From Streptomyces taklimakanensis (GTDB taxonomy: Bacteria > Actinomycetota > Actinomycetes > Streptomycetales > Streptomycetaceae), in assembly GCF_009709575.1 (NCBI RefSeq), contig NZ_WIXO01000001.1:5396001-5460000 (forward strand): a stretch of 64,000 bases of DNA, in the 5' to 3' direction. Under the pieces are notes generated by a model that saw only the letters and a program-made list of their open reading frames with translations, had not been told where the DNA came from and ran no database searches. Positions 1 to 8,107 of this stretch are shown here, piece by piece. Positions within the stretch are counted from its first letter, which is position 1. Every line of letters begins with the position of its first letter. The position numbers were made by a program, and so were the translations under genes.

Positions 1-118
1 TAGCCCAGTCTCGTGTCGGGGGCTGCGAGACCCGAGTAGCCCTTTTCGAGCTTCACAGGCTTCCTCGGTCGGGCACAGTCGGCGTGTATGTCGTCTCTTC
101 AAGGAGGACGCTTCCGAC

Positions 119-2614
119 ATGAAGGCCGTCGTAATGGCCGGTGGCGAAGGCACCCGCCTTCGCCCGATGACCGCGAGCATGCCCAAGCCGCTGTTGCCGG
201 TGGTCAACAAGCCCATCATGGAGCACGTGCTCAGGTTGCTCAAGCGGCACGGTCTCACCGAGACCGTGGTGACCGTTCAGTTCCTGGCCTCGTTGGTCAA
301 GAACTACTTCGGGGACGGCGAGGAGCTCGGGATGGAGCTCACCTATGCCCATGAGGAAAAGCCGCTCGGTACTGCCGGCAGCGTCAAGAACGCCGAGGAA
401 GCCCTCAAGGACGACTCGTTTCTCGTCATCTCCGGCGACGCCCTCACCGACTTCGACCTGACCGAGCTCATCAATTTCCACCGCGAACGTGGCGCGATGG
501 TCACCGTGTGTCTCACGAGGGTGCCGAATCCCCTGGAGTTCGGCATCACGATCGTCGATGACGACGGGAAGGTCGAGCGGTTCCTGGAGAAGCCCACCTG
601 GGGCCAGGTGTTCTCCGACACCGTCAACACCGGCATCTACATCATGGAACCCGAGGTCTTCGACTACGTCGATCCCGACGTTCCCGTGGACTGGTCGGGG
701 GATGTCTTCCCGCAACTGCTGAAGGAAGGCAAGCCGATCTACGGGTACGTGGCGGAGGGCTACTGGGAGGACGTCGGCACCCACGAGAGCTATGTGAAGG
801 CGCAGGCCGACGTCCTCGAGGGCAAGGTGGACGTCGAACTCGACGGCTTCGAGATCTCCCCGGGCGTCTGGATCGCCGAGGGCGCCGAGGTGCACCCGGA
901 CGCCACACTGCGGGGCCCGCTGTACATCGGCGACTACGCCAAGGTCGAAGCCGGCGCGGAGATCCGCGAGCACACGGTCGTCGGCTCCAACGTGGTGGTC
1001 AAGAGCGGTGCCTTCCTGCACAGGGCCGTGGTCCACGACAACGTCTACATCGGCCCCCAGACCAACCTCCGCGGCTGTGTCGTCGGCAAGAACACCGACG
1101 TGATGCGCGCTGCCCGGATCGAGGACGGGGCGGTCATCGGCGACGAGTGTCTGGTGGGCGAAGAGTCCATCGTCCAGGGCAACGTCCGCGTCTACCCCTT
1201 CAAAACGGTCGAGGCGGGCGCGTTCGTCAACACCTCCGTCATCTGGGAGTCGCGCGGCCAGGCACATCTCTTCGGCGCGCGCGGCGTCTCCGGCATCCTC
1301 AACGTCGAGATCACGCCGGAGTTGGCGGTGCGATTGGCGGGCGCGTACGCGACGACCCTGAAGAAGGGATCGACCGTCACCACGGCCCGTGACCACTCCC
1401 GAGGCGCGCGTGCCCTCAAGCGCGCGATGATCTCGGCCCTCCAGGCGAGCGCCATCGACGTGCGCGACCTGGAGAACGTGCCGCTCCCCGTGGCCCGGCA
1501 GCAGACCGCGCGGGGCAGCGCCGGCGGCCTGATGATCCGCACCACCCCGGGGGTCCCCGACTCCGTCGACATCATGTTCTTCGACGAGCGCGGGGCGGAT
1601 CTCTCCCAGGCGGGCCAGCGCAAGCTCGACCGCGTCTACGCTCGGCAGGAGTACCGCAGGGCGTTCCCCGGCGAGATCGGCGACCTGAGTTTCCCGGCGA
1701 GCGTCTTCGACTCCTACACGGGAACCCTGCTGAGGGCGGTGGACACCACGGGCGTCGCCGAGTCCGGCCTGAAGGTCGTCGTGGACGCCTCCAACGGCAG
1801 CGCCGGCCTCGTCCTGCCCAGTCTGCTGGGCCGGCTCGGCGTCGACTCGCTGACGATCAACCCCGGCCTCGACGAGTCGCGTCCCACCGAGACGGCGGAG
1901 ACCCGCCGTGCGGGGCTGGTGCGGTTGGGGGAGATCGTCTCCTCGGCGCGGGCCGCCTTCGGCGTCCGCTTCGACCCCGTGGGCGAGAAGATCTCCCTGG
2001 TCGACGAGCGGGGCACGATCATCGAGGACCAGCGGGCGCTGCTGGTGATGCTCGACCTGATCGCCGCCGAGCGGCGCAGCGGAAAGGTCGCCCTGCCGGT
2101 GACCACGACCCGCATCGCCGAGCAGGTCGCCGCCTACCACGGCACCCAGGTGGAGTGGACGACCACCTCGCCCGACGACCTCACCCGGGTCGGTCGCGAC
2201 GACGCCACCATCTTCGGTGGAGACGGTCGGGGCGGCTTCATCGTGCCGGAGTTCAGCAGCGTCTTCGACGGTACGGCCGCCTTCGTGCGTCTGCTCGGGC
2301 TCGTGGCGCGCACCCAACTGACCCTGAGCCAGATCGATGCCCGCATCCCGCAGGCTCACGTGCTGCGCCGGGACCTGGCCACCCCCTGGGCGGTCAAGGG
2401 GCTGGTCATGCGGCGGGTCGTCGAGGCGGCGGGGGAACGCTTCGTCGACACCACCGACGGTGTGCGCGTGGTGGAGTCCGACGGTCGGTGGGTGATGGTC
2501 CTGCCGGACCCCGCCGAGGCCGTCACGCACCTGTGGGCCGAGGGGCCCGACGACGCCTCCGCCCAGGCGCTGCTCGACGAGTGGTCGGCCGTGGTCGACA
2601 GCGCCGGACGCTGA
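119..2614 (+). CDS. Mannose-1-phosphate guanylyltransferase-like protein with degenerate phosphomannomutase half (831 aa)
   Basis: The N-terminal third is a nucleotidyltransferase: the signature GGEGTRLRP lies at residues 8-16, and a left-handed beta-helix with hexapeptide-like repeats follows (about 260-370). The C-terminal half has the fold signature of phosphomannomutase/phosphoglucomutase. However, where the family has the phospho-serine loop TASHNP this protein reads RTTPGVP (about 474-480), and where DGDADR is expected it reads FDPVGEK (about 618-625), so the mutase half is probably not catalytic. By family it makes an NDP-sugar (GDP-mannose type) for envelope glycans. The ATG has AAGGAGG eleven bases upstream. 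It begins a run of envelope/division genes conserved in actinobacteria. The exact sugar and nucleotide are inferred. Confidence 0.85.
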   Translation: MKAVVMAGGEGTRLRPMTASMPKPLLPVVNKPIMEHVLRLLKRHGLTETVVTVQFLASLVKNYFGDGEELGMELTYAHEEKPLGTAGSVKNAEEALKDDSFLVISGDALTDFDLTELINFHRERGAMVTVCLTRVPNPLEFGITIVDDDGKVERFLEKPTWGQVFSDTVNTGIYIMEPEVFDYVDPDVPVDWSGDVFPQLLKEGKPIYGYVAEGYWEDVGTHESYVKAQADVLEGKVDVELDGFEISPGVWIAEGAEVHPDATLRGPLYIGDYAKVEAGAEIREHTVVGSNVVVKSGAFLHRAVVHDNVYIGPQTNLRGCVVGKNTDVMRAARIEDGAVIGDECLVGEESIVQGNVRVYPFKTVEAGAFVNTSVIWESRGQAHLFGARGVSGILNVEITPELAVRLAGAYATTLKKGSTVTTARDHSRGARALKRAMISALQASAIDVRDLENVPLPVARQQTARGSAGGLMIRTTPGVPDSVDIMFFDERGADLSQAGQRKLDRVYARQEYRRAFPGEIGDLSFPASVFDSYTGTLLRAVDTTGVAESGLKVVVDASNGSAGLVLPSLLGRLGVDSLTINPGLDESRPTETAETRRAGLVRLGEIVSSARAAFGVRFDPVGEKISLVDERGTIIEDQRALLVMLDLIAAERRSGKVALPVTTTRIAEQVAAYHGTQVEWTTTSPDDLTRVGRDDATIFGGDGRGGFIVPEFSSVFDGTAAFVRLLGLVARTQLTLSQIDARIPQAHVLRRDLATPWAVKGLVMRRVVEAAGERFVDTTDGVRVVESDGRWVMVLPDPAEAVTHLWAEGPDDASAQALLDEWSAVVDSAGR

Positions 2615-2765
2615 CTCTCCGGCCGACGCTCCGGACCTGACGGGTCCGGTGGGTCTCCGGGCGGGGTCTTCGGGACGGCCGCCGGGCCGCGGCGTGATGC
2701 CGCGTCCCGGGCGTCCCGGAGGCCCCGTTCGGCACAAGGGCACCTGGCGTGCGACGATGTGCGGC

Positions 2766-3662
2766 ATGTCGCAGCACCCCGTACGGAGTAGTCCCTCCCG
2801 GCCCGTGCGGCCCGACGCCTCCATGTCGCTGCTGACCAACGTGATGGAGCACAGTCTCGACGACGGTTACGCGGAGGCGGCGGCCCGCCGGGGGACCGAG
2901 GGCCGTTCCGGAATGCCGCGCACGCTGCGGGCGAAGCTCGTACTGGCGTCGGGGCTCGTCCTCGCGGCGCTGGTGGTGACGCTCGGTGCGGCCCAGGCGC
3001 GCTTCGAGGCGCCCACGGAGGCCAGGGAGCGACAGGAGTTGGTCGACCGGATCCGGAACGACAGCCGGGACGCCGACGAGCTGCAGAAGAGCGTGGACGG
3101 TCTCCGCGAGGAGGTCGGAGCCATGCAGCGCGAGGCGCTCCAGGAGCACGGCGGTGACAGCGGCGAGGTGGTCGCCCTGCTGGCCGGTGCGGTGCCGGTC
3201 GAGGGCCCCGGAGTCGAGCTGGTCGTCGACGACGCGGAGGAGTCCGGACCTGGTGAGGGGGGCGGCCCGCGTCGGAGCACCAGCTTCTCCGACACCGGCC
3301 GGGTCAGGGACAGGGATCTGCAACGCGTGGTCAACGGGCTGTGGGAGTCGGGGGCCGAGGCGATCTCGATCAACGGCCAGCGGCTGACGGCCCTGTCCGC
3401 GATCCGTGCCGCGGGGGACGCCATACTCGTCGACAACAAGCCGTTGGCGCCGCCGTACACCCTGCTGGCGGTGGGGGACGGGGAGCGGCTGAGTTCCCGG
3501 TTCCGGAGCAGCGGCGACGGCCGGTACCTGGAAGTGCTGCGGGAGAACTACGACATCCGTACCAGCATCTCGGTGGAGGACAGGGTGCGGCTGCCCGCCG
3601 CGCCCAGTCTGACCGTTCGCACAGCCGAGCCGGTGAAGACAGGAGAGGGCAGCACATCGTGA
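2766..3662 (+). CDS. DUF881 membrane-anchored coiled-coil protein (first copy)
   Basis: About 298 aa. A cytoplasmic N-terminus is followed by one transmembrane helix (around VLASGLVLAALVVTLGAA), then a charged coiled-coil stretch and the DUF881 domain, with the typical GAEAISINGQRL and ALSAIRAAGDAI segments. The start is uncertain: in-frame ATGs at 2757 and 2766 both lack a convincing Shine-Dalgarno. 2766 (MSQHPVRSS) is preferred because homologues begin this way as far as I recall. The stop overlaps the GTG of the small basic protein by four bases, so the two are translationally coupled. DUF881 proteins occur in pairs around the small basic protein in Gram-positive genomes, close to division genes; their molecular role is unknown. 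Confidence 0.85.
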   Translation: MSQHPVRSSPSRPVRPDASMSLLTNVMEHSLDDGYAEAAARRGTEGRSGMPRTLRAKLVLASGLVLAALVVTLGAAQARFEAPTEARERQELVDRIRNDSRDADELQKSVDGLREEVGAMQREALQEHGGDSGEVVALLAGAVPVEGPGVELVVDDAEESGPGEGGGPRRSTSFSDTGRVRDRDLQRVVNGLWESGAEAISINGQRLTALSAIRAAGDAILVDNKPLAPPYTLLAVGDGERLSSRFRSSGDGRYLEVLRENYDIRTSISVEDRVRLPAAPSLTVRTAEPVKTGEGSTS

Positions 3663-3991
3663 TCGCCGTTTTGGGCCTCATCGTGGGAGTCGTGGCCGGA
3701 CTCGTGGTCCGTCCCGTGGTGCCGACGGTCGTCGAGCCCTACCTGCCGATCGCCGTCGTGGCCGCGCTGGACGCGGTGTTCGGCGGGCTGCGCGCGATGC
3801 TGGACGGCATCTTCGACGACAAGGTGTTCGTGGTGTCGTTCCTGTCCAACGTCGTGGTGGCGGCCCTGATCGTCTTCCTCGGCGACAAGTTGGGTGTCGG
3901 TGCGCAGCTGTCGACGGGGGTCGTGGTGGTGCTGGGCATCCGCATCTTCTCCAATGCAGCCGCCATCCGGCGGCACGTGTTCCGGGCGTGA
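3659..3991 (+). CDS. sbp: Small basic protein (DUF1290 family), membrane
   Basis: A 110-aa, almost entirely hydrophobic protein with three to four membrane segments, ending in a basic tail (IRRHVFRA). It contains the family-typical DAVFGGLRAMLDG and FLSNVVVAALIVFLGDKLG stretches. The GTG at 3659 overlaps the previous stop (GTGA). The family sits between two DUF881 genes here, as in M. tuberculosis Rv1823-Rv1825. Function unknown; membrane location is clear from the sequence. Confidence 0.9.
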   Translation: MIAVLGLIVGVVAGLVVRPVVPTVVEPYLPIAVVAALDAVFGGLRAMLDGIFDDKVFVVSFLSNVVVAALIVFLGDKLGVGAQLSTGVVVVLGIRIFSNAAAIRRHVFRA

Positions 3992-3998
3992 GTGGGCG

Positions 3999-4925
3999 AT
4001 GAGCGAGGACAGGACGACACCGGGCGAGGGCCCGGAAGAGGAGCGGAACACAGCGGGCGGGACCGGGAGCGGCGACGCTTCCCCGGCCCCCGGTGACGGC
4101 GTCACCGGGGGAGCCGACGGAACGGGGCGTGATGACGCGCGCCCCGGGGACGGTGCCCCCGCGGACACCGACGGGACTTTCGAGCCGCCCGCCGGGCCGC
4201 CGTCGCCGACCGGACGCGAGCGGCTGGTCCGCGGCCTGTGGCCACCGAGGGTGAACCGCAACCAACTCACCGTCGCGCTGTTGCTGTTCGTCCTCGGGCT
4301 GGGACTGGCCATCCAGGTCCGTTCCACCAGCGAGAGCGATCCGCTGCGTGGCGCGCGGCAGGAGGACCTGGTGCGGATCCTCGACGAGCTCGACAGCCGC
4401 ACCGAGCGGCTGGAGGACGAGAAGCGGAGGCTGGAGGACCTCAAGTCGGAGCTGGAGAACAGTTCCGACCAGGCCGAGGAGGCCCGTCGGCAGACGCGGG
4501 AGAGGGCACGGCAACTCGGTGTGTTGGCGGGTACGGTCGCCGCCGAGGGGCCGGGTATCCACATGGTGGTGAACGACACGGTGGGCACGGTGGAGGCGCA
4601 CATGCTCCTGGACGCCATCCAGGAACTGCGCGCCGCGGGCGCCGAGGCGATCGAGGTCAACGACGTCCGAGTGGTGACGAGCACGTACTTCACCGACAGC
4701 GACGGCGCCGTCAGGATCGACGGCCGTAGAGTGACCTCGCCGTACCGGTTCGAGGTCATCGGCAACCCCCAGGATCTCGAGCCGGCGCTCAACATCCCGG
4801 GCGGTGTCGTCCAGACCATGGAGAAAGAGCAGGCCACCGTGTCGATAACCCGATCAGAGAAGATCGTCGTGGATGCCTTGCGATCGGCGAAGCGACCTGA
4901 CTACGCTCAGTCGCCGTCGCAGTGA
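3999..4925 (+). CDS. DUF881 membrane-anchored protein (second copy)
   Basis: 308 aa. An acidic, Gly/Pro-rich disordered N-terminus (about 1-75) precedes a single transmembrane helix (QLTVALLLFVLGLGLAIQV). A long coiled coil rich in Glu/Arg/Leu follows (about 115-165), then the DUF881 domain with GAEAIEVNDVRVV and the closing GGVVQTMEKEQATVSI. Its ATG lies eight bases after the small-basic-protein stop, so the three genes form one operon. It is a paralogue of the gene at 2766. Likely an envelope or division-site scaffold, by context only. Confidence 0.88.
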   Translation: MSEDRTTPGEGPEEERNTAGGTGSGDASPAPGDGVTGGADGTGRDDARPGDGAPADTDGTFEPPAGPPSPTGRERLVRGLWPPRVNRNQLTVALLLFVLGLGLAIQVRSTSESDPLRGARQEDLVRILDELDSRTERLEDEKRRLEDLKSELENSSDQAEEARRQTRERARQLGVLAGTVAAEGPGIHMVVNDTVGTVEAHMLLDAIQELRAAGAEAIEVNDVRVVTSTYFTDSDGAVRIDGRRVTSPYRFEVIGNPQDLEPALNIPGGVVQTMEKEQATVSITRSEKIVVDALRSAKRPDYAQSPSQ

Positions 4926-5092
4926 GCCGGCACACGGAAGAAATCGGGGGGTCGGCGGGCTTGCCGGCCGGTGGATGAGGGAAACTGTCCGAAGGCCAGG
5001 GACGTTGTGAGGACGTCCGGTTCGGCCACTGTGAGCATCGAGGGTCTGTCCTGCCCCACGGGCGGGTCTGTTTCGTGCGAGGGGAATCGCCC

Positions 5093-5860
5093 GTGAGTTT
5101 TCTTGGGAAGTTGTTCGGCAAGCGTCAGAACGCCGGTGACGGTGCCAAGCACCGTGCGCCGCGCGGTGGCGAGGCTGCCGAGGACGCCGGGCGTCCGCTC
5201 TTCCGCGACGAAGTCGCTTCCGGCGGCAATTCGGGTGGTCACGGCCCTGTCGCTGTTGACCAGGGGACGCCCGGCCGCATAGGTTCCGAGGCACCATCAA
5301 CCTCGGGTGCGGGCGGAGGAACTGACGTGCCGGTCTGTGCGAGGTGCGGGAGCCGAGCCGCCGAGGCGAGCCGGTTCTGCTCCAACTGCGGCGCGCCGCT
5401 GCGAGGCGGTGCACCGGCTTCGGAACGCGCCTCGGAGACGACCTCCACCATCTCGATCTCCGGCCTGGAGGCCTACGACTCCGAGATGACGGGGCAGACG
5501 GCGCTGCCGGCGCTCCCCCCGGAGGCCCAGGCGGCCGTGGAGGCGCTGCCGATGGGCTCGGCTCTGTTGGTGGTGCGCAGGGGGCCGAACTCCGGAAGTC
5601 GGTTCCTGCTCGACAGCGAGCTGACGACGGCCGGACGCCACCCCCAGAGCGACATCTTCCTCGACGACGTGACCGTCTCCCGGCGCCACGTGGAGTTCCG
5701 CCGCGGCCCGGACGGCCGGTTCACCGTCTCCGATGTCGGCAGCCTCAACGGCACGTACGTCAACCGTGAGCGGATCGACTCGGTCGTGCTCAACAACGGT
5801 GACGAGGTGCAGATCGGCAAGTACCGGCTGGTGTTCTTCGCGAGCCAGCGAACCGTCTGA
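5093..5860 (+). CDS. FHA-domain protein of the GarA/OdhI type with an N-terminal zinc ribbon
   Basis: 255 aa, GTG start with GAGGGG eight bases upstream. Residues about 83-101 form a C4 zinc ribbon (CARCGS...FCSNCG). Residues 115-118 are ETTS, the motif that PknB/PknG phosphorylate in GarA and OdhI. The FHA domain occupies about 165-250, with GRHPQSDIFLDD, VSRRHVEF and SLNGTYVN. GarA/OdhI bind and inhibit the 2-oxoglutarate dehydrogenase E1 when unphosphorylated. The same role here is an inference from the motif, the FHA fold and the neighbourhood (Rv1827 is followed by the FtsR, BFN and MerR genes exactly as here). The zinc ribbon is not present in mycobacterial GarA. Confidence 0.9.
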   Translation: MSFLGKLFGKRQNAGDGAKHRAPRGGEAAEDAGRPLFRDEVASGGNSGGHGPVAVDQGTPGRIGSEAPSTSGAGGGTDVPVCARCGSRAAEASRFCSNCGAPLRGGAPASERASETTSTISISGLEAYDSEMTGQTALPALPPEAQAAVEALPMGSALLVVRRGPNSGSRFLLDSELTTAGRHPQSDIFLDDVTVSRRHVEFRRGPDGRFTVSDVGSLNGTYVNRERIDSVVLNNGDEVQIGKYRLVFFASQRTV

Positions 5861-5883
5861 ACCGACCGCCCCGGGGGCGTCGC

Positions 5884-6672
5884 ATGGTGCAATCCCGGTC
5901 CGGTGGTGCCCGCAGGGGCACCACCGCCGCCGAATCCGGTCCGATGAGCATCGGAGCGGTGCTCAATCTCCTGCGGGACGAGTTCCCCGAGGTGACGATC
6001 TCCAAGATTCGTTTCCTGGAGTCCGAGGGACTCGTGGAGCCGCAGCGGACCCCGTCGGGATACCGGAAGTTCGGCCCGGCCGATGTGGAGCGGCTCAGTC
6101 GGGTCCTGCGTCTCCAACGCGACCACTACCTGCCCCTGAAGGTGATCCGGGAGCAGCTCGACGCGCTCGACCGCGGTGAGGAGATCAGACTGCCCGGACC
6201 GGCGAAGCCGTCCGACGCCCTGGACCCGTTCGACCCGGTGGACGGGGACCGGGGCGCCGACGCGGACGGCGGGGGCGGGGCGAACGGCTCTGGCCGTCCC
6301 CGCACGACCCGGGTGGGCCGGGAGGAACTGCTCGCCGCCGCCGAGGCGGACGAGGAGCAACTGGCGGAGTGGGAGTCGTACGGCCTGATCGGGCCGGCTC
6401 GGGACGGGGGGTACGACGCCGAGGCGGTCACCATCGCCCGGATCGTCGCGGACCTGGGACGGTACGGCCTGGAACCACGCCATCTGAGGGTGGTGAAGGC
6501 TTCGGCCGAGCGCGAGGCCGGGCTGGTCGAACAGGTGGTCGCGCCGCTGAGGCGGCACCGGAATCCGCAGACCAGGGCCCATGCCGAGAGCACCGCGAGG
6601 GAGCTGGCGACGCTGGCGGTACGGCTCCACGCGGCCCTGGTGCAGTCGGCGCTGGGGGCCCGGCTCCACTGA
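5884..6672 (+). CDS. ftsR: MerR-family regulator, FtsR-like
   Basis: 262 aa. The N-terminal winged helix (about 21-80) reads SIGAVLNLLRDEF ... TISKIRFLESEGL ... RTPSGYRKF, typical of the MerR subgroup containing Corynebacterium FtsR and M. tuberculosis Rv1828. A second, poorly resembling helix-turn-helix-like region follows (about 140-200). FtsR activates ftsZ in Corynebacterium; here the symbol rests on sequence type and on being next to the GarA/OdhI gene, as in Corynebacterium. The ATG at 5884 lies 24 bases after the FHA gene, so the two are probably co-transcribed. An Asp/Gly-rich linker (about 108-140) is longer than usual. Confidence 0.82.
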   Translation: MVQSRSGGARRGTTAAESGPMSIGAVLNLLRDEFPEVTISKIRFLESEGLVEPQRTPSGYRKFGPADVERLSRVLRLQRDHYLPLKVIREQLDALDRGEEIRLPGPAKPSDALDPFDPVDGDRGADADGGGGANGSGRPRTTRVGREELLAAAEADEEQLAEWESYGLIGPARDGGYDAEAVTIARIVADLGRYGLEPRHLRVVKASAEREAGLVEQVVAPLRRHRNPQTRAHAESTARELATLAVRLHAALVQSALGARLH

Positions 6673-6746
6673 CGATCCGCCGTCCTTCGGGTCCGGTTCG
6701 AACAGGCCGGAGGGTGTCCGACTACCCAAAGGGGGCGGGCACGTCC

Positions 6747-6760
6747 TAGGGTTGCTGTGT
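6747..6760 (+). promoter_or_regulatory. Candidate -10 box for a leaderless mRNA
   Basis: TAGGGT at 6747-6752 ends seven bases before the GTG start at 6759, and there is no Shine-Dalgarno sequence between them. That geometry fits transcription starting at or next to the start codon. The -35 region is weak, so the call rests on the -10 box and spacing. Confidence 0.35.
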
Positions 6761-7232
6761 GAACGAGCTCGACGTTGTGGGTGTCCGGGTCGAAATGCCC
6801 TCCAACCAACCGATCGTTCTCCTGCGAGAAGTGGGGGGCGACCGTTATCTCCCCATCTGGATCGGTCCGGGTGAGGCGACTGCCATCGCCTTCGCCCAGC
6901 AGGGCATGACGCCCGCCCGCCCGCTGACCCATGACCTGTTCAAGGACGTCCTGGAGGCGGTCGGCCAGGAACTCACCGCCGTGCGGATCACGGACCTGAG
7001 AGAGGGTGTCTTCTACGCCGAACTGGTCTTCGCCAGCGGCGTCGAGGTCAGCGCACGGCCGTCCGACGCCATAGCGCTGGCCCTGCGCACCGGGACGCCG
7101 ATCTACGGCAGCGACGGTGTGCTGGACGACGCGGGGATCGCGATCCCGGACGAGCAGGAGGACGAGGTGGAGAAGTTCCGCGAGTTCCTCGACCAGATCT
7201 CACCGGAGGACTTCGGGACCAGTAACCAGTGA
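6759..7232 (+). CDS. Bifunctional nuclease (BFN/DUF151) domain protein
   Basis: 157 aa, a full-length single-domain BFN protein. The core reads LPIWIGPGEATAIA (about 30-43), then GVEVSARPSDAIALALR near 90-107, where the conserved RPSDAIALA block lies. It starts with GTG and probably has a leaderless message. The orthologous position in M. tuberculosis is Rv1829, between the two MerR regulators. Plant and Thermotoga relatives show nuclease activity; in actinobacteria the role is not established. Confidence 0.9.
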   Translation: MNELDVVGVRVEMPSNQPIVLLREVGGDRYLPIWIGPGEATAIAFAQQGMTPARPLTHDLFKDVLEAVGQELTAVRITDLREGVFYAELVFASGVEVSARPSDAIALALRTGTPIYGSDGVLDDAGIAIPDEQEDEVEKFREFLDQISPEDFGTSNQ

Positions 7233-7307
7233 GCCTGTCCGGCGCCGGGCCATTCGGGCACCCATTCCCGAGGGCGGGACACGCTAAACCACTCTTTGGG
7301 TGATTAT

Positions 7308-7325
7308 CACTCGGCGTGCCGAGTG
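7308..7325 (+). repeat. Perfect inverted repeat upstream of the MerR gene
   Basis: CACTCGGC-GT-GCCGAGTG, eight-base arms with a two-base centre, lies ten bases before the -35 element of the next gene. It could be an operator for the adjacent MerR protein or the end of the upstream transcript. The half-site CGAGTG recurs once more at 7345-7350, inside the promoter spacer, which favours an operator. Confidence 0.4.
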
Positions 7326-7334
7326 TGGCGATCG

Positions 7335-7363
7335 TTGACGCACCCCGAGTGACTGCCTACCGT
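7335..7363 (+). promoter_or_regulatory. HrdB-type promoter for the MerR gene
   Basis: TTGACG at 7335-7340 and TACCGT at 7358-7363, separated by 17 bases. This is close to the major vegetative sigma consensus of Streptomyces. Transcription would start near 7370, about 45 bases before the GTG at 7417. Confidence 0.5.
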
Positions 7364-7416
7364 CGATTGGGCAGGTCCCGGGCACATCCGCGGGACGCGA
7401 AGGACGGAGGGTCGGC

Positions 7417-8016
7417 GTGAGAAGCACCGGCGACAGTAGCGCGGCGGGCGATCCGTATCCGTTGCACGGGTCCTCCATACGGCCCACCGCCCAGTCCGCC
7501 ACCGCGGTCCGGGACACCGCCTCCGAGCGGATCGGATACCGCGGCCCCACGGCGTGCGCCGCCGCGGGCATCACCTACCGGCAGCTGGACTACTGGGCCC
7601 GTACGGGGCTGGTCGAGCCCAGCATCCGTCCGGCGTACGGCTCCGGCACGCAGCGGCTCTACAGCTTCCGCGACGTGGTCGTCCTCAAGATCGTCAAGCG
7701 GCTCCTGGACGCCGGGGTGTCCTTGCAGAACATCCGCGCGGCGGTGCGGCACCTGCGCTCGCGGGGGCTCGACGACCTGGCGCGGATGACGTTGATGAGC
7801 GACGGTGCGACGGTCTACGAGTGCACCTCGCCGGACGAGGTCGTCGACCTCCTCCAGGGCGGCCAGGGCGTCTTCGGGATCGCCGTCGGTGTGGTGCGGA
7901 GGGACGTCGAGGCGGCCCTGTCGCGTCTCCACGCCGAGCGGATCGACACCGGGGAGACCCTGCTGGGGGAGAATCCCGCCGACGAACTGGCGCGGCGTCG
8001 CAACCGGGCGGGTTGA
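7417..8016 (+). CDS. MerR-family regulator (ResR/McdR, Rv1830 type)
   Basis: 199 aa. A 40-residue disordered N-terminus is followed by a MerR winged helix: GPTACAAAGITYRQLDYWA (about 43-61), then RTGLVEPS and a RLYSFRDVVVLKIVKRLLDAGVSLQNIR segment. The C-terminus ends in an Arg-rich tail. The GTG has GGAGGG ten bases upstream. Its counterpart Rv1830 (ResR/McdR) in mycobacteria controls division and recovery from stress; whether that holds here is inferred from synteny. The promoter and palindrome just upstream suggest independent, possibly auto-regulated expression. Confidence 0.87.
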   Translation: MRSTGDSSAAGDPYPLHGSSIRPTAQSATAVRDTASERIGYRGPTACAAAGITYRQLDYWARTGLVEPSIRPAYGSGTQRLYSFRDVVVLKIVKRLLDAGVSLQNIRAAVRHLRSRGLDDLARMTLMSDGATVYECTSPDEVVDLLQGGQGVFGIAVGVVRRDVEAALSRLHAERIDTGETLLGENPADELARRRNRAG

Positions 8017-8107
8017 CCGAGCGGCCGGCCCGCCGGGCCCCTTCGACCGCCGGAGTGAGGGAGGGGCGTCGCGGCCGTTGTCAGTGGCGTGGGGCAGCAT
8101 CACGGGT

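Noticed and set aside
8..31. Inverted repeat GTCTCG/CGAGAC at the left edge as a terminator
   Set aside because: Only six-base arms with a 12-base loop and no T-run; the upstream gene is outside the window, so it cannot be judged.
53..2839. Very long minus-strand open frame opposite the pyrophosphorylase gene
   Set aside because: It is an antisense frame kept open by GC-rich codon bias; its residue pattern (GGDVRRHD-like) resembles no protein, and the plus strand has a clear enzyme.
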